From: Trileptium ribeirensis
Lineage: Eukaryota; Nematoda; Enoplea; Enoplida; Thoracostomopsidae
Length of the DNA stretch: 64,000 bases
Assembly (NCBI GenBank): GCA_030248225.1
Contig: JASANE010029459.1
Span: forward strand, 186,001 to 250,000
Direction of reading: 5' to 3'
Shown: positions 23,801 through 38,800 of the stretch, piece after piece
Layout: every line of letters starts with the position of its first letter
Position numbering within the stretch: position 1 is the first letter of the stretch
Notes under the pieces: generated by a model
What the model saw: the letters and a program-made list of their open reading frames with translations, nothing else
The model's database searches: none
Told to the model about the DNA's origin: nothing
Translations under genes and position numbers: made by a program

Positions 23801-26800
23801 TAAACTTTCGCTCTGTTTCCAGTCGCCTCCCTTTACTACACATACGTTTGTTACATGTTATTCTGTAGGCAACTTGTCATTATTGGTTTATATGGTTCTA
23901 ACGTAAAATAATACAAGGTATATATATACTATAATATTCTGATCGTGGTCAGAGACACACTGTTTAGCTGGAGTTGGGTAACCAGTGTCCGTCAGTTAGA
24001 TGATAATGATGATAACTTTCTAATACCAATGTTATAAATTAGACAAACTATGATGCTGCTCACGTGTTTCAATAAATACAGTTCATTGCCAAGAAAGCCG
24101 TTTCTGGCTGCGTTGCAGATAACCTTACTTTACTTCAATTTAGACTGATCCATAAAGTTTACAACCGCACTGGCTGGTGCTTGACGCAATTTGTTAGCCA
24201 AGCATACGCTAAGTACTTCTTTCACTAAGCCATATCCTGTTATCGGGTTGGACAGGTTTAATTCGAACGTACCCTGCAGACTTCTGAATGTGTGAAATAG
24301 CTGCTAGAAGCATCGACCTGGCTTTGATTTGTTAACAAACTCCTGCAGGTTGTTATGAAAAATTCCTACTGAAATTATATATGTGCCCTACTTTCACCGG
24401 AACACGATTTTCGCCGGAACCGGAATTCCGGTTACACCCTGGTATATATCACCAACGATCAAGTTCCAATACAACCAAGCAAAAGAGAAGATTAAATGAG
24501 CAATTTTCCGCATGAAACGTAAATAGGCACATAATTTCAGTAGGAATTTCACATCTTAACCTGCACGAGTTTGTTAACAAAACTAAGCCAGGTTGATACT
24601 TGTAGCAGCTATTTTACACATTCAGAAGTCTACGGGGTATGTTAGAATTAAACCAGTTCAACTCGGTAACAGAGTATGGATAACGTAGAAGTACTTAGCG
24701 TATGCTTGGCTAACATAAATTGACTCACGCACCAGCCAGTGCGCTTGTAATCTTTGTTAGTCAGTCTACATTGAAGTAAAGTAACGTTATCTGCAAAGCA
24801 GCTAGAAACTGCGTTCTTAGCAGTGAACTGTATTGAAACTATGCGAGCAGTATCACAGTTTGCATTGGTTGCCCAACGCTAGCTTAAGCAGTGTCTCTGA
24901 CCACTGATTAGAGAATTACCTTCTATCATTTTCTCTTAGAACCAAACAAACCAATAATTTCCGGTTTCCTACGAAACAACATGTAACAAACTTATGTGTA
25001 GTAAAGGGAGGCGACTGGAGACAGGGTGAAAATGTTTATTCTACAGTCCATGCATTGTAAGCACATTCAGTTTCATGCAATATACACAACGGTGTATAGT
25101 GCAAGGCACTTTTTGCTGTGGATGTCCAAAAACCGACATATTGATTGATAAATAAATATTATTAGCTTCCTCAGTCTTTTTAAAGTATCAGCAAAGCAAT
25201 AATGTCATCGCAATACATTAAGTTTAATGTAAAAGTAACGTTTAATACATTGTAAAGCCACTGTACCTTCATTTCTTCCTTCATGTGTTTTGCTATATAT
25301 AGGTTTCGATCACCAGGTTCCGGATCCAGTTTAAATGGACGGTTCCGATTGCTGGTTCCGGTTCCGCTAAATTTCGGTTCAGGTTAATCCCTGAAATAAG
25401 GTTATGGGTGTTACCCAAAAAACCCCTAGAAACGCCACTAGAAAGTACCACTCTGGCCGGTGAGAATTCATTGCTACGCTCGTTTAACTAAGTACTCAAA
25501 ATTCAATTATTATCTACTAAAGTTGAGTAATCTAAAGCACGAGGCGTGGTACAGTGCTTATGTGATGGATAAGAATGTGTTCAATGGCATGTTTTGTGTC
25601 ACTCAAAATACCTGGTATAACATATATTACGCTAGGCATTCTTTGACTATAGGCAAGCTTGGAGATGACCTCTGTATCATAAAACATCATTCAAGTACGT
25701 AACTATGCCTAGGCAAGAAATTTGTAGCGATGATTACTCGCCTACGTCCTACACCGGTCAGGTTACGAATATGTATTTTTTATAATTATGAAACAGTATT
25801 TCCAACTATATGTATACATCCAGGACCTTGATGTTCGGCCGTACTTATAATTTTAGCGAATTATGTTGTTTCAAAAATATAGACAGCCCCTTAGCTATAG
25901 AACATTGATCTGATGAAATATCTAAACTTCGTATACTGAGATATTTAGGCGATAAGCTAAATCAACCTGTCATAATTATTCAAATTATTTTTGCTGAAAA
26001 GGGAAAATTTCACGATTCTTTACGCTACTTTGAGGGGATACCAACTTTATTAAATATGTAATATCATTGAGATAAAAATAATTTGGTTTTGTGCATCATA
26101 ATTTTTATCAAAATTATGATTTGGACGATTGGACGTCTGGCCGCATCAAGGTAATTGTGATTTCGGTCAAATCTACGAATACTCGTATATTTCTTTACTA
26201 TAAAAAACTAAGGAAATTGTCATCTCCTCCATGTATATACATATTAACTTTTGGTAGCGTAGCGAAGAATTGTTACGAACAGTGTCAAACTTTTTTATTT
26301 TCACTCACCGAAAAACCCATCCTTATTTTTTATTCTTCGAAATTGTGGCTTCCGAGAAGACACTATATAGTGCTGTTGCTGTTGCTGAGCTAATCAATAT
26401 TTAAAAAATAGGGTTTTTGGACCTAGCTACCCAACATAGATACGTTTACATGGGTAATTTTGGCATCAATCAAATCAATAGGGCTCGTGGAAAGCAGTCA
26501 GGCGGTGCCTAATACGACCGGATTATATTAAATGCTTAAGTCATTAGATTTCGTTTTTTTTTCTCTTTTTTCCATCAAACACTAACGTGTCAACGATATT
26601 GTCTGATGGTATCACATTTTGGTACCAGTCGACGTGTATTAAGACAGTATAGGTGAGAAACTTCGCCGCTGAGCCAGTGTCGATATTTCATGGCTGAGCT
26701 GACTTATGGCCTAAGACCCTCTTAAATTTGGCCGATTTTCGCCAAAATTTTTGGAGCTATACTAATTTGTTTGTTTTAGAAGTGTTTTGCTTTTGAGCTA

Positions 26801-29800
26801 AACTTTAGCCAACCAAACAAAATATTGTTGCTTACTGTATTAATACAATAGATCAAATTAAACGATGAATTTTAAATTCTAACATAAAAATAGAGAACTA
26901 CAACTCTCCTATTGAATAAGACCTGTCGCGTTTTTTGGCAGTTTGTTCGAAGAGCACGCAACAAATTTGATTGAGGTATTTTGAAAATAGTGAGACTAGA
27001 TACATTTCGAAAATGGTGTCTTGTTAAATTTGTACGATTAGGGGAAAAATTCGAGTCCATTCCTAACGAAATGGTTGTTATTTATGATTGTTCGAAACGC
27101 CCCTCGGGACACCTAAAGATACCTGAAATTCCCCAAATTGTCACTTTGTGTTCAAGTCTAGATATTTAGATTTGGTTTTAGGTTTATTAAAAAGTAAACT
27201 TGATCAAATGAAATCAAAAGACGCTAAAATAACAAAAACAAGAGTGTTTGTTGCACCTCTTAATGTGTGGCTATTTTGGCCAGGTACAGTTGTGAAAGTT
27301 GTAAAACCAAGACTATCTGCGAACTGTAAATGAAATTTTATTTATAAATGCGGATACGGCAATTAAAAAGTGTTCTTCAGTCCTAAATCCAGCAGCCGAA
27401 AGCTAGGGTCAACCCCAAAAACACTATTTCTTGTTGATCGTTCTGTTTTGTATATTTAATGGCAGTGGAACCAAATATAGTTTGGTTGCAAGGAACGCAA
27501 CAATTATTCTTAGCGGTTGTTCTTACCGGTCTCCCTACCCAGTAAGATAAGATAATATCCAATTTGAGTTCGTAATTGTCAGGCAGGGAAATATGAGCCA
27601 ATTGCACGCATCGGCTTGTTTGGTCGAATGGACATCTAAAATGACCAGACTTTTGAATATCCACTTAGTCCAAGATACCATTTCCAGCGCATCTCCATAA
27701 TTTGTTATATAATTCTATTACTGAAACAGAAACGTAAAAGTTTTCAACCTCCTAAAAGTAATTATTATACTCTTAAGACGAAACAATGTCAATTTGTGAA
27801 GTTTACAAGTATGTATTCCACGCATTGAGGTTATCTTAAATGGTTTTTGTATTGCAGCATGTTGCTTCCATAATTATTTTTGCCTCGATTTCATACTCCA
27901 GTTAAAGCTATGTGTTTACTTACGTTTGCGGTTGGCGAATCCAGTTTTGCCTTACCAAAATTTATAAATAGAATTTAATTTACAGGTCGCAGATACTCTT
28001 TATTTTGCAACTTAAATTATCCAAAAATGCACTCACATAGTAAGGAGTGCAACAAACACTTGTTTATTTTAGCGACCGATTCTAAATTCTGGTTTGCCGT
28101 AAAGGATTCAACGGTTTGCTTGTTTTCTATATTTTAGAAGTGCAATAACAAGTAAACACATGACAGAATATTATAAAAATATAAAAATCTTTTCAGTGGG
28201 GTGCGATCTTCCGCTTGTTTCGATATTTAATGAGTGAAATAACGACTTTCTAGTAGTGTTCGGTGTCCTACTTGTTTTTAATATTTTAGTGAGTGACGTA
28301 ACAAAGGGTATTGCTAGGACTGAAAGACATTTTTCAGCTTATAATATGTATTAGGCTGATTTTTACAAACGAACAATACTAAATATAGTTTCAAAGGTTA
28401 GGGCTTCCTTTTCCAATTTTTGTAAAAGGAATTTTTTCAACTTGTATTTTAATTCTCAATATAGTAGCACACATAACTTTTAAATTCTTGGATAGACTTG
28501 GGTCATCTTTTTTTATTGCATGCCTCATAAGTTTGGCTATCTAAGACTGATTTATTCTTGTTTTTTCTTTTAGCTTGATTATTAGGTTATGGCTTTTCAG
28601 CGCTGGGATGTGCCTACAAGCAAGAGCGAAGAGGGTTCAAGGGCCGTCCCGGACATAGGCCGGGCTTTGCGACAACGTTTCTCGGATCATGTCTACTATT
28701 ATAGAGGCTACATGTGGTTGGAAACTATATATATATACTGTATCACTATTATTTTTGCGTTCGATACAATCGCAATTCGTTGAAGCTCCATACGTAGCAC
28801 TCACTGTCAGAGGTTTAGGAAATAATAAAGTCTTCGGGCGGCCTTTACTGAATTGCTGTTACGCCGCTATCGGCATAATAATACTAAGTCTTAGCACAAA
28901 CTTCAAATTTATATTTTTTATTTTATAAAGCTTAAACCGAGGTCACGTGGTTCCAATGACTCATGAACTCCTCGCACTACGCTGTTTTTCGATCCATGTA
29001 ACCGTAACCGCACGGCCCCTAACGGTGATATATATACGTATGTAGGTCAAAGCGTCATGTCCAGTTTTTCCATATAGCTACATAACTGGAGATATGCAAT
29101 CATATTATACGTAAAGAATCTACACATGATATACCTGGAGGATAAACGATTAACCTTAATCGTTTAGTAGCGAACGAAGTATAAATATATTACGCACAAT
29201 AATTTTTATTGTTTGGTTTACTTACAGGATTGAAAGCAAACACGAAGTAACCATTCTACGTGGCATAAACTGCTTTGCTGTCAAATTTTACGGGCCGAAA
29301 GATAGTATGTTTTGTTCTTTGTTTTTATTAGCTATATTTATATCGCTATAGTCTATGTATGCACTGTATGGGTTATAGAAATAATATAGATTTTTAAAGC
29401 TGTATATAAATTTATCAGGGAGTAACGGAGTAACCGGAATTCCGGTTCCGGCGAAAATCGTGTTGCGGTTGCGGTTCCGCAAAGAGCAAAAACAGTACCG
29501 GAACCGGAATTCCGGTTTAAAAATTTTGTTTGAAATTTTTCGCATTTTTTGCTTCATCTGTGATCCAAACATATGTAATTTATATTATACAATGATCCAG
29601 CTCCAACACAACCAAGGAAAAGAAAAGATTAAGTAAGCAATTTGCCGTGTGTATGTAAGTAGGACACATAATTTTAGTAGGATATTTTTCATAATAACCT
29701 GCAGGAGTTTATTAACAAATCAAAGCCATGTCGATGTTTGTAGCAGCTATTTGGCACATTCAGAAGTCTGCGGGGTAGGTTCGAAATAAACCGGTCCAAC

Positions 29801-32800
29801 TCGGTAACAGAGTATGCCTTACGTAGAAGTACTTAGCGTATGGTTTGCTAACATAAATTGCATCAAGCACGAGCCAGTGCGCTTGTAAACTTGGTAAATT
29901 TAATTGAAGTAGAAGCATCAGCATAAATTGGAGTAAACTAACGTTATCTGCAGCGCAGCCAGAAACTGCTCTCTTGGCAATGAACTGTAAAAACTGTTTG
30001 TTGAAACTGTGCGTGCAGCATCGCAGTTTGTCTCCTTCATAGCATTCTTATTAGAAAATTATCATCATTATCAAATTAATTTGACGCAATATACGCAATG
30101 GTGTATAGTGAAAGGCATTTTTTGCTCTGGGTGTCCAAAAACCGACATATTGATCGATAAATGCACATTATTAGCTTCATCAGTCTCTTTAAAGTTTCAG
30201 AAAGGCAACAATACCATCGCGATACAATAAGTTTAATGTAAAAGTTATTTTAATGCAATTTAAATCCACTATACCTTCATTTCTTCCTTCATCTGTTTTA
30301 CTATATATAAATTTCGAAGACCAGGTCCCGGTTCCGGTAAGTTTCGGTTCCGGTTATTCCCTGAAATTTATATGAAAAATTGTAATAACACATCCTAAAA
30401 CAAAAGTTTTAGCTCATTATAGCTTAATCGAGTATATAGTTGGATTTACTTGCTGTAGTCAGGCTAAGATTTTCACGAAACCGATTTCTGTATGAAGAGA
30501 ACAACACTCCGAAAGAAACGCATCTTCGCAACCAGAATGGAAATGCTAAAATTTCGCGAAATATGGGAGAACAACTGTTTTTTGAAAATTATCAACTGCT
30601 GTGCGCGAATTTTCGCATGTGCCGTAACTGTATACTACTCGCCACAATAATTGACCGCAGATCGCTAGTAGCTTGCTAGGGCAAAATAAAAAAATAAAAT
30701 TTTATGTTGAAATGTTATAGTGTGTTTTATTGGCTTGCTGCTTGCACGTAAGGCGGTAGCGACTACTGTATATAGTGTTTTTTTCGTTCTAATGTGTTTG
30801 TCTTTCTTTACTATGTACCCTGGTTCTAGCACCATACGAAAATGGAGTATGGCGTATACGGGTGGAATTGCCTGAAAAATATCCGTTCAAATCTCCATCG
30901 ATCGGTATGTGCGTAGTATTAAAGGCTTGTTCGGATTTCACACGATCTGAGCCACACATATTATCGAATCGACGTTGTGGTGTGAAAAAATATATTTGTC
31001 CGTACCGTATCTGATGCAGTGTTAGCGTACCAACTACTTGCACTGTGGAATCTTAGCTAGACAATTTATTAAAAGACAATATGTTATAATTTTTATCCAT
31101 TCTTGTAAATGTAGCTGAAAATAATTAGCGGAATATATAATTACGATTTTCTGCTATCTTGTTACAATACTATGTAATGTACTCTGTGATCTAATATGTA
31201 TCGAACTCTCCTATTTCACCATGAATCTTTGTTATGGTTGTATAGCCTCAGTTTTTATACCATAAACATGAGATAATGGTTTCCTATATTTGAGCCGTTA
31301 ACGGTTAGCTGTCTTGGTTTTTTTACAGCGGAATAGATTGTCAAAATGACTAGTTTTGAGGTAAAATAACACAGTGGAAGCTATTTTTAATCACGAATAT
31401 ATCTTGAAAATACAGGCGATATACATTACATAATATGCTTTATACTGTCCTATCCATAGCTAGGGGCCTCCCTACTTTCCAAATACCCATGTTCATCTCG
31501 CTCATTTGTCCGAAAGCCCTTGTTTCACTAAATCCATGATTAAAATCGTGCTTCCTGTGTAGTGTTCAATATTAAGTACAAGTTTGAAACGATTATGGAT
31601 ATATTATTATATATACAGAATTTGCTGTAATCGACAAAACTTTAAGAGCGAAAATGGTTAATTTTGGTATAAGCATTTTGAAATTGCAAAAAAATAGTAT
31701 CCATTCGCTGTGTATAGCCCTGATGACCTTCCTTTTCGGGCTATAACGTCTAATGTTTTCCGCAGCTCGGTCACAACGTTCTGAAAACTTTTCGGCTCCC
31801 ATTCCCGGTAAAAACTGCCCCAATTGACATAAAACTTGGCAAATAAAAACCCTTTTTGGAGTTGAAAAATTTGATTACTTCAAGGAAAAAACCGTGAAAA
31901 AGTATGTTTTAAGCATTGACGTTTTTGAACTGTTTCTTAGGCTATTTATTAACAATTTAAGCGTTTTTCACTGAAAAATATTAAGTTTTGTAAATTTTTA
32001 GATTTCAAAATCGAGGAACGCCCTCGGTTCATGCCAGGGAGCACGAACGCCTCCCTTTCCGAACCAAGTGGCACCCAGTTTATGTACCCTAGCAAAATTA
32101 TTGGCGAATCGATAAGCCAGCCCTGTACCATTATGACGAGTTGCTGCCGTGTCCTGTACATCTTGTGGATTCCAGACATTCTGCTCCGTAACCGTATAAC
32201 CATTATTCATTTAACCATTTGTTCAAAAAATTTAACCTCGTCCATGCTTGTATTGAATCCAGTTCGGTATAATTATTACTGAACCTATGAACCTATTGCA
32301 CCATACATGCATTGAAGGCTTGGATAACAGTAAGCACAAACATACGGTAGTAAGTGACACGTGGTTTGTGAAAGTGCTCAGCCATTATAGAAATTCAAAC
32401 TGATGGAATTGTCATGCGTGCACTTTGTACAGTATTAAATGTAGTGTGAGTTATAATTTTTAGGATTTGTGAACAAAATCTTTCATCCGAATATCGACGA
32501 AAAGTGAGTATATTTTGTTTTTGTAGAGCATAATACCCGGATATCCGTACGTAATATATATAGTGGTTTTTCAGTTGCAATTATGGTTTTATGACTGGTT
32601 AAATGCAGTTTGGGTTTAACACTGTCGTGCATCAATATTACTTGATTACTTATGAGTGCATTATGGAATTTTTATTAAAGAGCCAAAACACTTTGTCATA
32701 CTCATGTACTGTACGTTATCTGATGAAGTGGTCGTTTGTCGGCTTAGGCCCCCGCCCCCAAGAGGTAGCCCGAAGGTGTTTTTTGGTTGTGTTATCGACC

Positions 32801-35800
32801 ATACTTACAGGCTTTTTGGCGCGTACCAGCTATCATGTCGCCATCAGCCGGTGATATGGCTAGAGTAGAAGTCACTGCTTATTGTTTCTCCTGGTTTGAT
32901 CTCATTTGTTATTGGCGACGCGATAGCTGGTGCCATTAAGAAACGTTAGGATAGCCGATGCCACCAATGATCCTTGGTCAAAGATAAGCCAAAAACGACA
33001 ATCGGAAACGATGTAGTACATTATTATGAACAAATGTCATGCACTTTCACAATGACTTGCTTATATTGACTGATCTTAATCGAAATGAGGTCTAAATCAA
33101 TCCTTAGGAAAAATCATTAACTATATGTCAGCCTACGATTAGTTGGGAACTTAAATTCCTACCTCTATTAAATCTGTATAAATTGTAGGCGTGGTTTACA
33201 TTTATAGGGCAGGACCCGGATTCAAATTTAAAATAGATTTTGGAATGTTTTCATAAGGATATTGGTTCTGAGTTTTAATCGCACTGAATTTTCATCGTTA
33301 TAATTATTATCACAAACATACTCTAATATTAGTTTCTCTATAATTAGAAAAAAATTTGCTAGGAATAGCAACATGTACCACCGACGCTGCATGTTGCAAG
33401 CAGACGGATGTATTTCGTGGACTACATCTGGGAAGGCATTTTTTTAGATTTAACAAAAGACATTCAAAAATTAGCTCCAGTCAAGAGACACTTAGCATTC
33501 TCTGTACTTTCCTGAATTAATACAAAGCGAACGCATCAGCGACTTAATGCTGAAACACTGTTTTGGTTTTCTAATCCTTTTGTAAGGTTGCTATTTTTGA
33601 AACGTTCGTTTTAAACAGTAATGTCTTTAGGAAAATCGGAATTCTGTGTTATTCCGCAAGTATGCCGTTAATTTATGTATTTTCTAACTGGAACATGTTA
33701 TGGGAACTATTATTATCTTTCTAGCTCTGGAACAGTGTGTTTGGATGTGATCAATCAAACATGGAGTGCTCTCTATGGTTAGTAGCCAGCCACTAATGCA
33801 TGAAAATTTTATGTAGATGATGTATCACAGGTGTCGAAGGTCCATTGGTTTGGCGGAGGGGGGTAGAAATCCCATTTCTTTCTTGCCAATTTTACCCCAG
33901 TTTTGCTAAAATTTTCCCCGCAATTTTATAGGACGGGGTTAAATATGGCTTGAGGGGGCTTCAACACATAGGGGTTACCCCGTATCGAAACCTATGTGCT
34001 GTATCTAAGATCCTACAAACTTGGAATCCATTTGCTCTAAACGAGCGTATCGCTGTACTATTTGCCAGTGAGAAAGTATTCAGTATGTAACGAATTAATT
34101 GTGATACCAAAGTTTTCTCCAGTCTTTAAAGTAGTCTCACGACTCGCCGCTTATGGTTTCATTAGGAAACTTTTCCTAGTTGTGCAATAGTCAAAATTTT
34201 TTGGAACTGTATACTGATAATACTATGATGAGTATAATTAGTACATGCTTTCTTCTCAGTTTGTTTTCTCGCATGTAGCAAAACCTCAAATATAATAAAG
34301 TAATGGCGACAGATTTGTCCTCAGAAAACATTCAGAGAATTTCGTTTAATCGCAAATCATTATGCCACAATTAAGTTGTGTTTTATTGCTGAAGTCAGAG
34401 AGATAAGTTTGTTTGAATCAGCAATCGCTAATATCCGCAATAAGTGACCACTGATAGCACGATGTTCGCGTGATGCTTGATACGCAAACACCTAGACGTT
34501 CACTAACGATATAAAAAGACGATAGGAATTTTTTGGCTCGTACTGTAACATTTTAAACATTATGATAGTGTCATACTTATTATGTACCCATTAACGGCTC
34601 AGCCTGTTTGGATCAGCAATCGATAATAACCGCAATAATTGAGCACTAGTCACACGATGTTCGCTTGATACGCAAGTACCTAGATGTTCCCTAACGTTAT
34701 AGAAAGACGATAGGCTTTTTTGGCTTGTAACATTATGATAGTGCCATACTTATTATGTACCCATTAACCGGTTTTTAGCCGATGCTGTGTTTACTGACAG
34801 CGAACGATGTCGACTTAGAACAGTGTCTTCGGTGCTTCATAGTTTTTGCCTTTCTTATGTACTGTGACATATAACAGTAATTGAAATAGTTCCGCGCACT
34901 ACGCATTGCTTTTAAACTGATTATAGCGAAAAAACTCAGGGTTTTATATATTGCTCGATTCTATGAGCAGAGCCAAAACCGGTCATCATGCGAATGAGTA
35001 ACAGGAAACTCCGAGGTTAAAATTGTATGTAGTATTATTGCTATATTTAAGACCTGACCAACATATTTGAATCATTTCTTCCACAACTGCTGACGTATCC
35101 AAATCCAACTGATCCACTCAATGGCGATGCTGCTTCGCTGTATTTGCACAAACCCGACGAGTTCCGAAAAAAGTGTGTGGGTAAGGATTTTCTTTTGCTT
35201 CATTAAAATTGAACAAAGCACCAATCACATTATATCTGATTGTGATTATTGTAACTTGCAAGCAAAACGATGACATTACACCATTGTCTATAAAGCTTGT
35301 TGAATAGTACGAAAATTTGTGCCAGCATTTCTGTATCTTATCTGGCTTTCCCAGACTGCTTGGAAAGCACCTGAGGGAAATCGAACTTGGGGGATTTCAT
35401 TTCCCATGTCAAGCTGTGGGGCCCTTAACTGGAACTGTTAAAACTCGGAAATCTTATAATTAACTGATTTGTAGTTAATATTAAATAATAATGTATATAC
35501 AGACAAATAAAATTATGATCGGTTGACCGCAATTCTAGTGATTTGTAGCCACCAGAGTAAAAAATTTAGAAATTTTTAAGTTTAAAAGTTCCATAAACAA
35601 AAATTGGTGTATTTTTACTCCGCAGGAGAAATTGTCTTGTCTTATTTTTAGTCGTGCAGAAAAGTGCATGGTGGCTGTAACCGCGGAGCGTAAAATATCT
35701 GAGATGGAGTACTGACTGGCACGTGGGGAGCCTTAAAAACCTAGGGCCCTATCTGTAGGAAGGACATTATCTTACTGCTAATTTGTATCAGGTTGTATCA

Positions 35801-38800
35801 AGCAACCTCTGTGATCACTTCGAATTTTTCATATTTTTGAAATCGGTATTGTATAAATACGGAATCAAGTTCTAAAAATGAAGTCGACGAACACGATAAT
35901 TATAATCAAAGCCACGATCACGCAAAAAGAAACAACATAGCCTGAACTTGAGCGCGGAAAATATGTTTCTATCTTAGAAAATTATTACATACCTAGCAGG
36001 GAATAACCGGAACCGGAACCAGCAACCGGAAACGTCCATTTAAACCGGAACCGGACCCTGGTCTTCGAAATTTATATATAGTAAAACAGATGATGGAAGA
36101 AATGAAGGTATAGTGGATTTAAAATGCATTAAAATAACTTTTACATTAAAGTTAATGTATGGCGATTTTATTATTGCCTTTCTGAAACTTTAAAGAGACT
36201 GAGGAAGCTAATAATGTTTATTTATCGATCAAATATGTCGGTTTTTGGACATTCAGAGCAAAAAATGTCTTCCACTATACACCATTGCTTATACTGCGTC
36301 AAATCGAATGTGCTTACAAAGTTTGGAGCGTAGAATCCACACTTTCGCTCTGTCTCCAGTCGCCTCCCTTTACTACACATACGTTTGTTGCATGTTCTTC
36401 TGTAGGAAACTTAAAATTATTGGTTTATATGATTCTAAGAGAAAATAATAGATAGAAGGTAATTTTCTAATCAGTGGTCAGAGACACTGTTTAAGCTATC
36501 GTTGGACAAACAGTGCCCGTCAGTTATATCATAATGATGATAACTTTATAATCAGAATGCTATAAATGAGACACACTGTGATGCTGCTCGCACAGTTTCA
36601 ATAAAATTCAGTTCATTGCCAAGAAAGCAGTTTCTAGCTGCGTTGCAGATAACGTTAGTTTACTTCAATTTAGACTGATTTACCAAGTTTACAAGCGCAT
36701 TGGCGGGTTCTTGAAGCAATTTATGTTAGCCAAGCATACCCTAAGTACTTCTGCGTTAGCCATACTCTGTTACCGAGTTGGACCGGTTTAATTCCAACGT
36801 ATCCCACAGACTTCTGGATGTGTAAAATAGCTGCTACAAGCATCGGCCTGGCTTTGATTTAACAAACTCCTGCAGGTTATGAAAAATTCCTGCTCAAATT
36901 ATGTGCCCTACTTACGTTTCACACGACAAATTGGTTAGTTAATCTTTTCTTTTGCTTGGTTGTATTGGAGCTTGATCATTATATATGATCATCAATATAT
37001 ATTACATTTGGATTACAGGATGAAGCAAAAAACGTGGAAAATTTCAAACAAAATTTTTAAACCGGAATTCCGGTTCCGGTATGGTTTTTGCCCTTTGCCG
37101 GAACCGCAACCGTTACACGATTTTCGCCGGAACCGGAACCGGAAACGGAATTCCGGTTACTCCCTGATACCTAGCTAGTTGTAGCATTTGCTACGTAACA
37201 AGTGGTATTATTGATCATACCAATTCATGACAGTATGGGAATAAACTGACCTAAAATGTGGAAATCTGACATCAATTATGAAAAAGCGATATATCAACTA
37301 GCCAGCTTGCGTAGACACCGTGTAGAAAATATTAGGCCAATGTAACGTTTAGGAACTTGAGTTGATTGCATTCTATGCCGTTCTGGATATTCTGAGCCTA
37401 AGTCTCAGCATGGGCCTAAGCTTTATGGTATAACCATCAAACAAATCTTAAGTCGGAGGTGCTGCGCTTCCAAACCCTCCGCACTAAATTGTTTTTTTTC
37501 TGACGACAGCATCGGACCCCTAAAGGCGAGGAAGACGGGCAACATTTTTTGTACTTTTTTTCCTTGTTGTGCTATCAAGTTTTCGATAGCAAATAAAAAC
37601 ACACCAAACATTACAATAACGCATTCCGCTGAGGTGCTGCGCTTCCAAACCCTCCGCACTAAATTGTTTTTTTTCTGACGACAGCATCGGACCCCTAAAG
37701 GCGAGACGGGACAAACATTGTTGACTTTTTCCTTGTTGTGCTATCAAGTTTTCGATAGCAAATAAAAACACACCAAACATTACAATAACGCATAGGGAAT
37801 AATTGAAAAATAGCAGCTATGTATATCAGTCCAGCAGTATTGTTGATGATTAACGTCTCAGTAGGTTCTTTCAGTAGTAATCGTAGTCATAGCTACACAA
37901 ATAATGTGCTTTGTATGGCATTTTGTAATCAAGGTTTATGTAGATTTGGGGTATATTTGGATTGATTGGATCACTACACAGCATTTCGCTACAGCTTGTA
38001 CATTTTGAGGTTATTGATGCGGGTGATTTCAATTACGTTGTAAACTAAATTAAGGTAAATTAAATAAGGATTTCTATAAAGGTAAATTAAATAATGTTTT
38101 AACACGTAAAACTCAAACTGTAGTTTCAAAACTGTTTGCATATTGCGTTAAAAATAGTGAAGTCATATTTTTATACATTTTTCAATGTCAGATGTATCTA
38201 CTAGCTCAGTCTGAATTGGTGTCCAAGCTAATGCAAGAGAAATGAAATTAGTACATTTTTCAAACATATCCGTCGGCTAACCATCAAGCTTGAGCATTAT
38301 ATCTAGATAAACTCAGCATGCCGCACTTCGTTTTGCTCGGGAATTTATTATGAATAGTGGAAATAAAGACAGTATTATATATTGTTATAAATGTTTTTAA
38401 GACGATTCTTTTCATGTTAAATCAAAATACCTGAAGGAACCACCGATATCCTGGGGAAAACAGGCGCTCCCTAGTCCGTGATGTAGCCAGAGGTAAACTA
38501 GAAGAGTGTCGAACATATACGTATCGCTTCGTTTATTACAGCTTTTTTGTTTCAGAACTAGTGTCAAAGTATGCAACTGAAGAATATCTCCGCAAATACC
38601 ATTCGGACATGGAAGGTCCATCTTCATCATCATCATCTAACTCATCGTATGAAAGTCGAAACAGCCGTGCAAGAAGAAACAGTAATAATAGTAATAAGAA
38701 TCACGATAGCAGCATGGCAAACGGCGTTACATGTGGAACTAGCAGTAACAACAACCGTACGTGCAATGGAAACGCCGCCGGTGGTGCCACAAATGCCGGT

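Larger units (their letters stand above)
23109..25393 (-). mobile_element. hAT-like element, interrupted by nested insertions (UBE2H intron 1)
   Basis: It starts CAGGGAGTAACCGGAA at 23109 and ends GGTTAATCCCTG at 25393. It is flanked on both sides by the exact 8-mer AAATAAGG (23101-23108 and 25394-25401). The family interior stops at about 23263 (CATATGTAATT) and resumes at about 24445 (ATCACCAACGATCAAG...), so about 1.18 kb was inserted later. Without the insertion the element is about 1.1 kb, as expected. Orientation is minus relative to the copy at 10111. Confidence 0.82.

Noticed and set aside
28589..28928. Frame starting [16 protein letters not shown] upstream of UBE2H exon 2, considered as an alternative first exon
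   Set aside because: No donor site joins it in frame to exon 2 and no known UBE2H isoform resembles it.
37423..37780. Repeated minus-strand frames with the same peptide
   Set aside because: Explained by the 175-bp tandem duplication in UBE2H intron 6.
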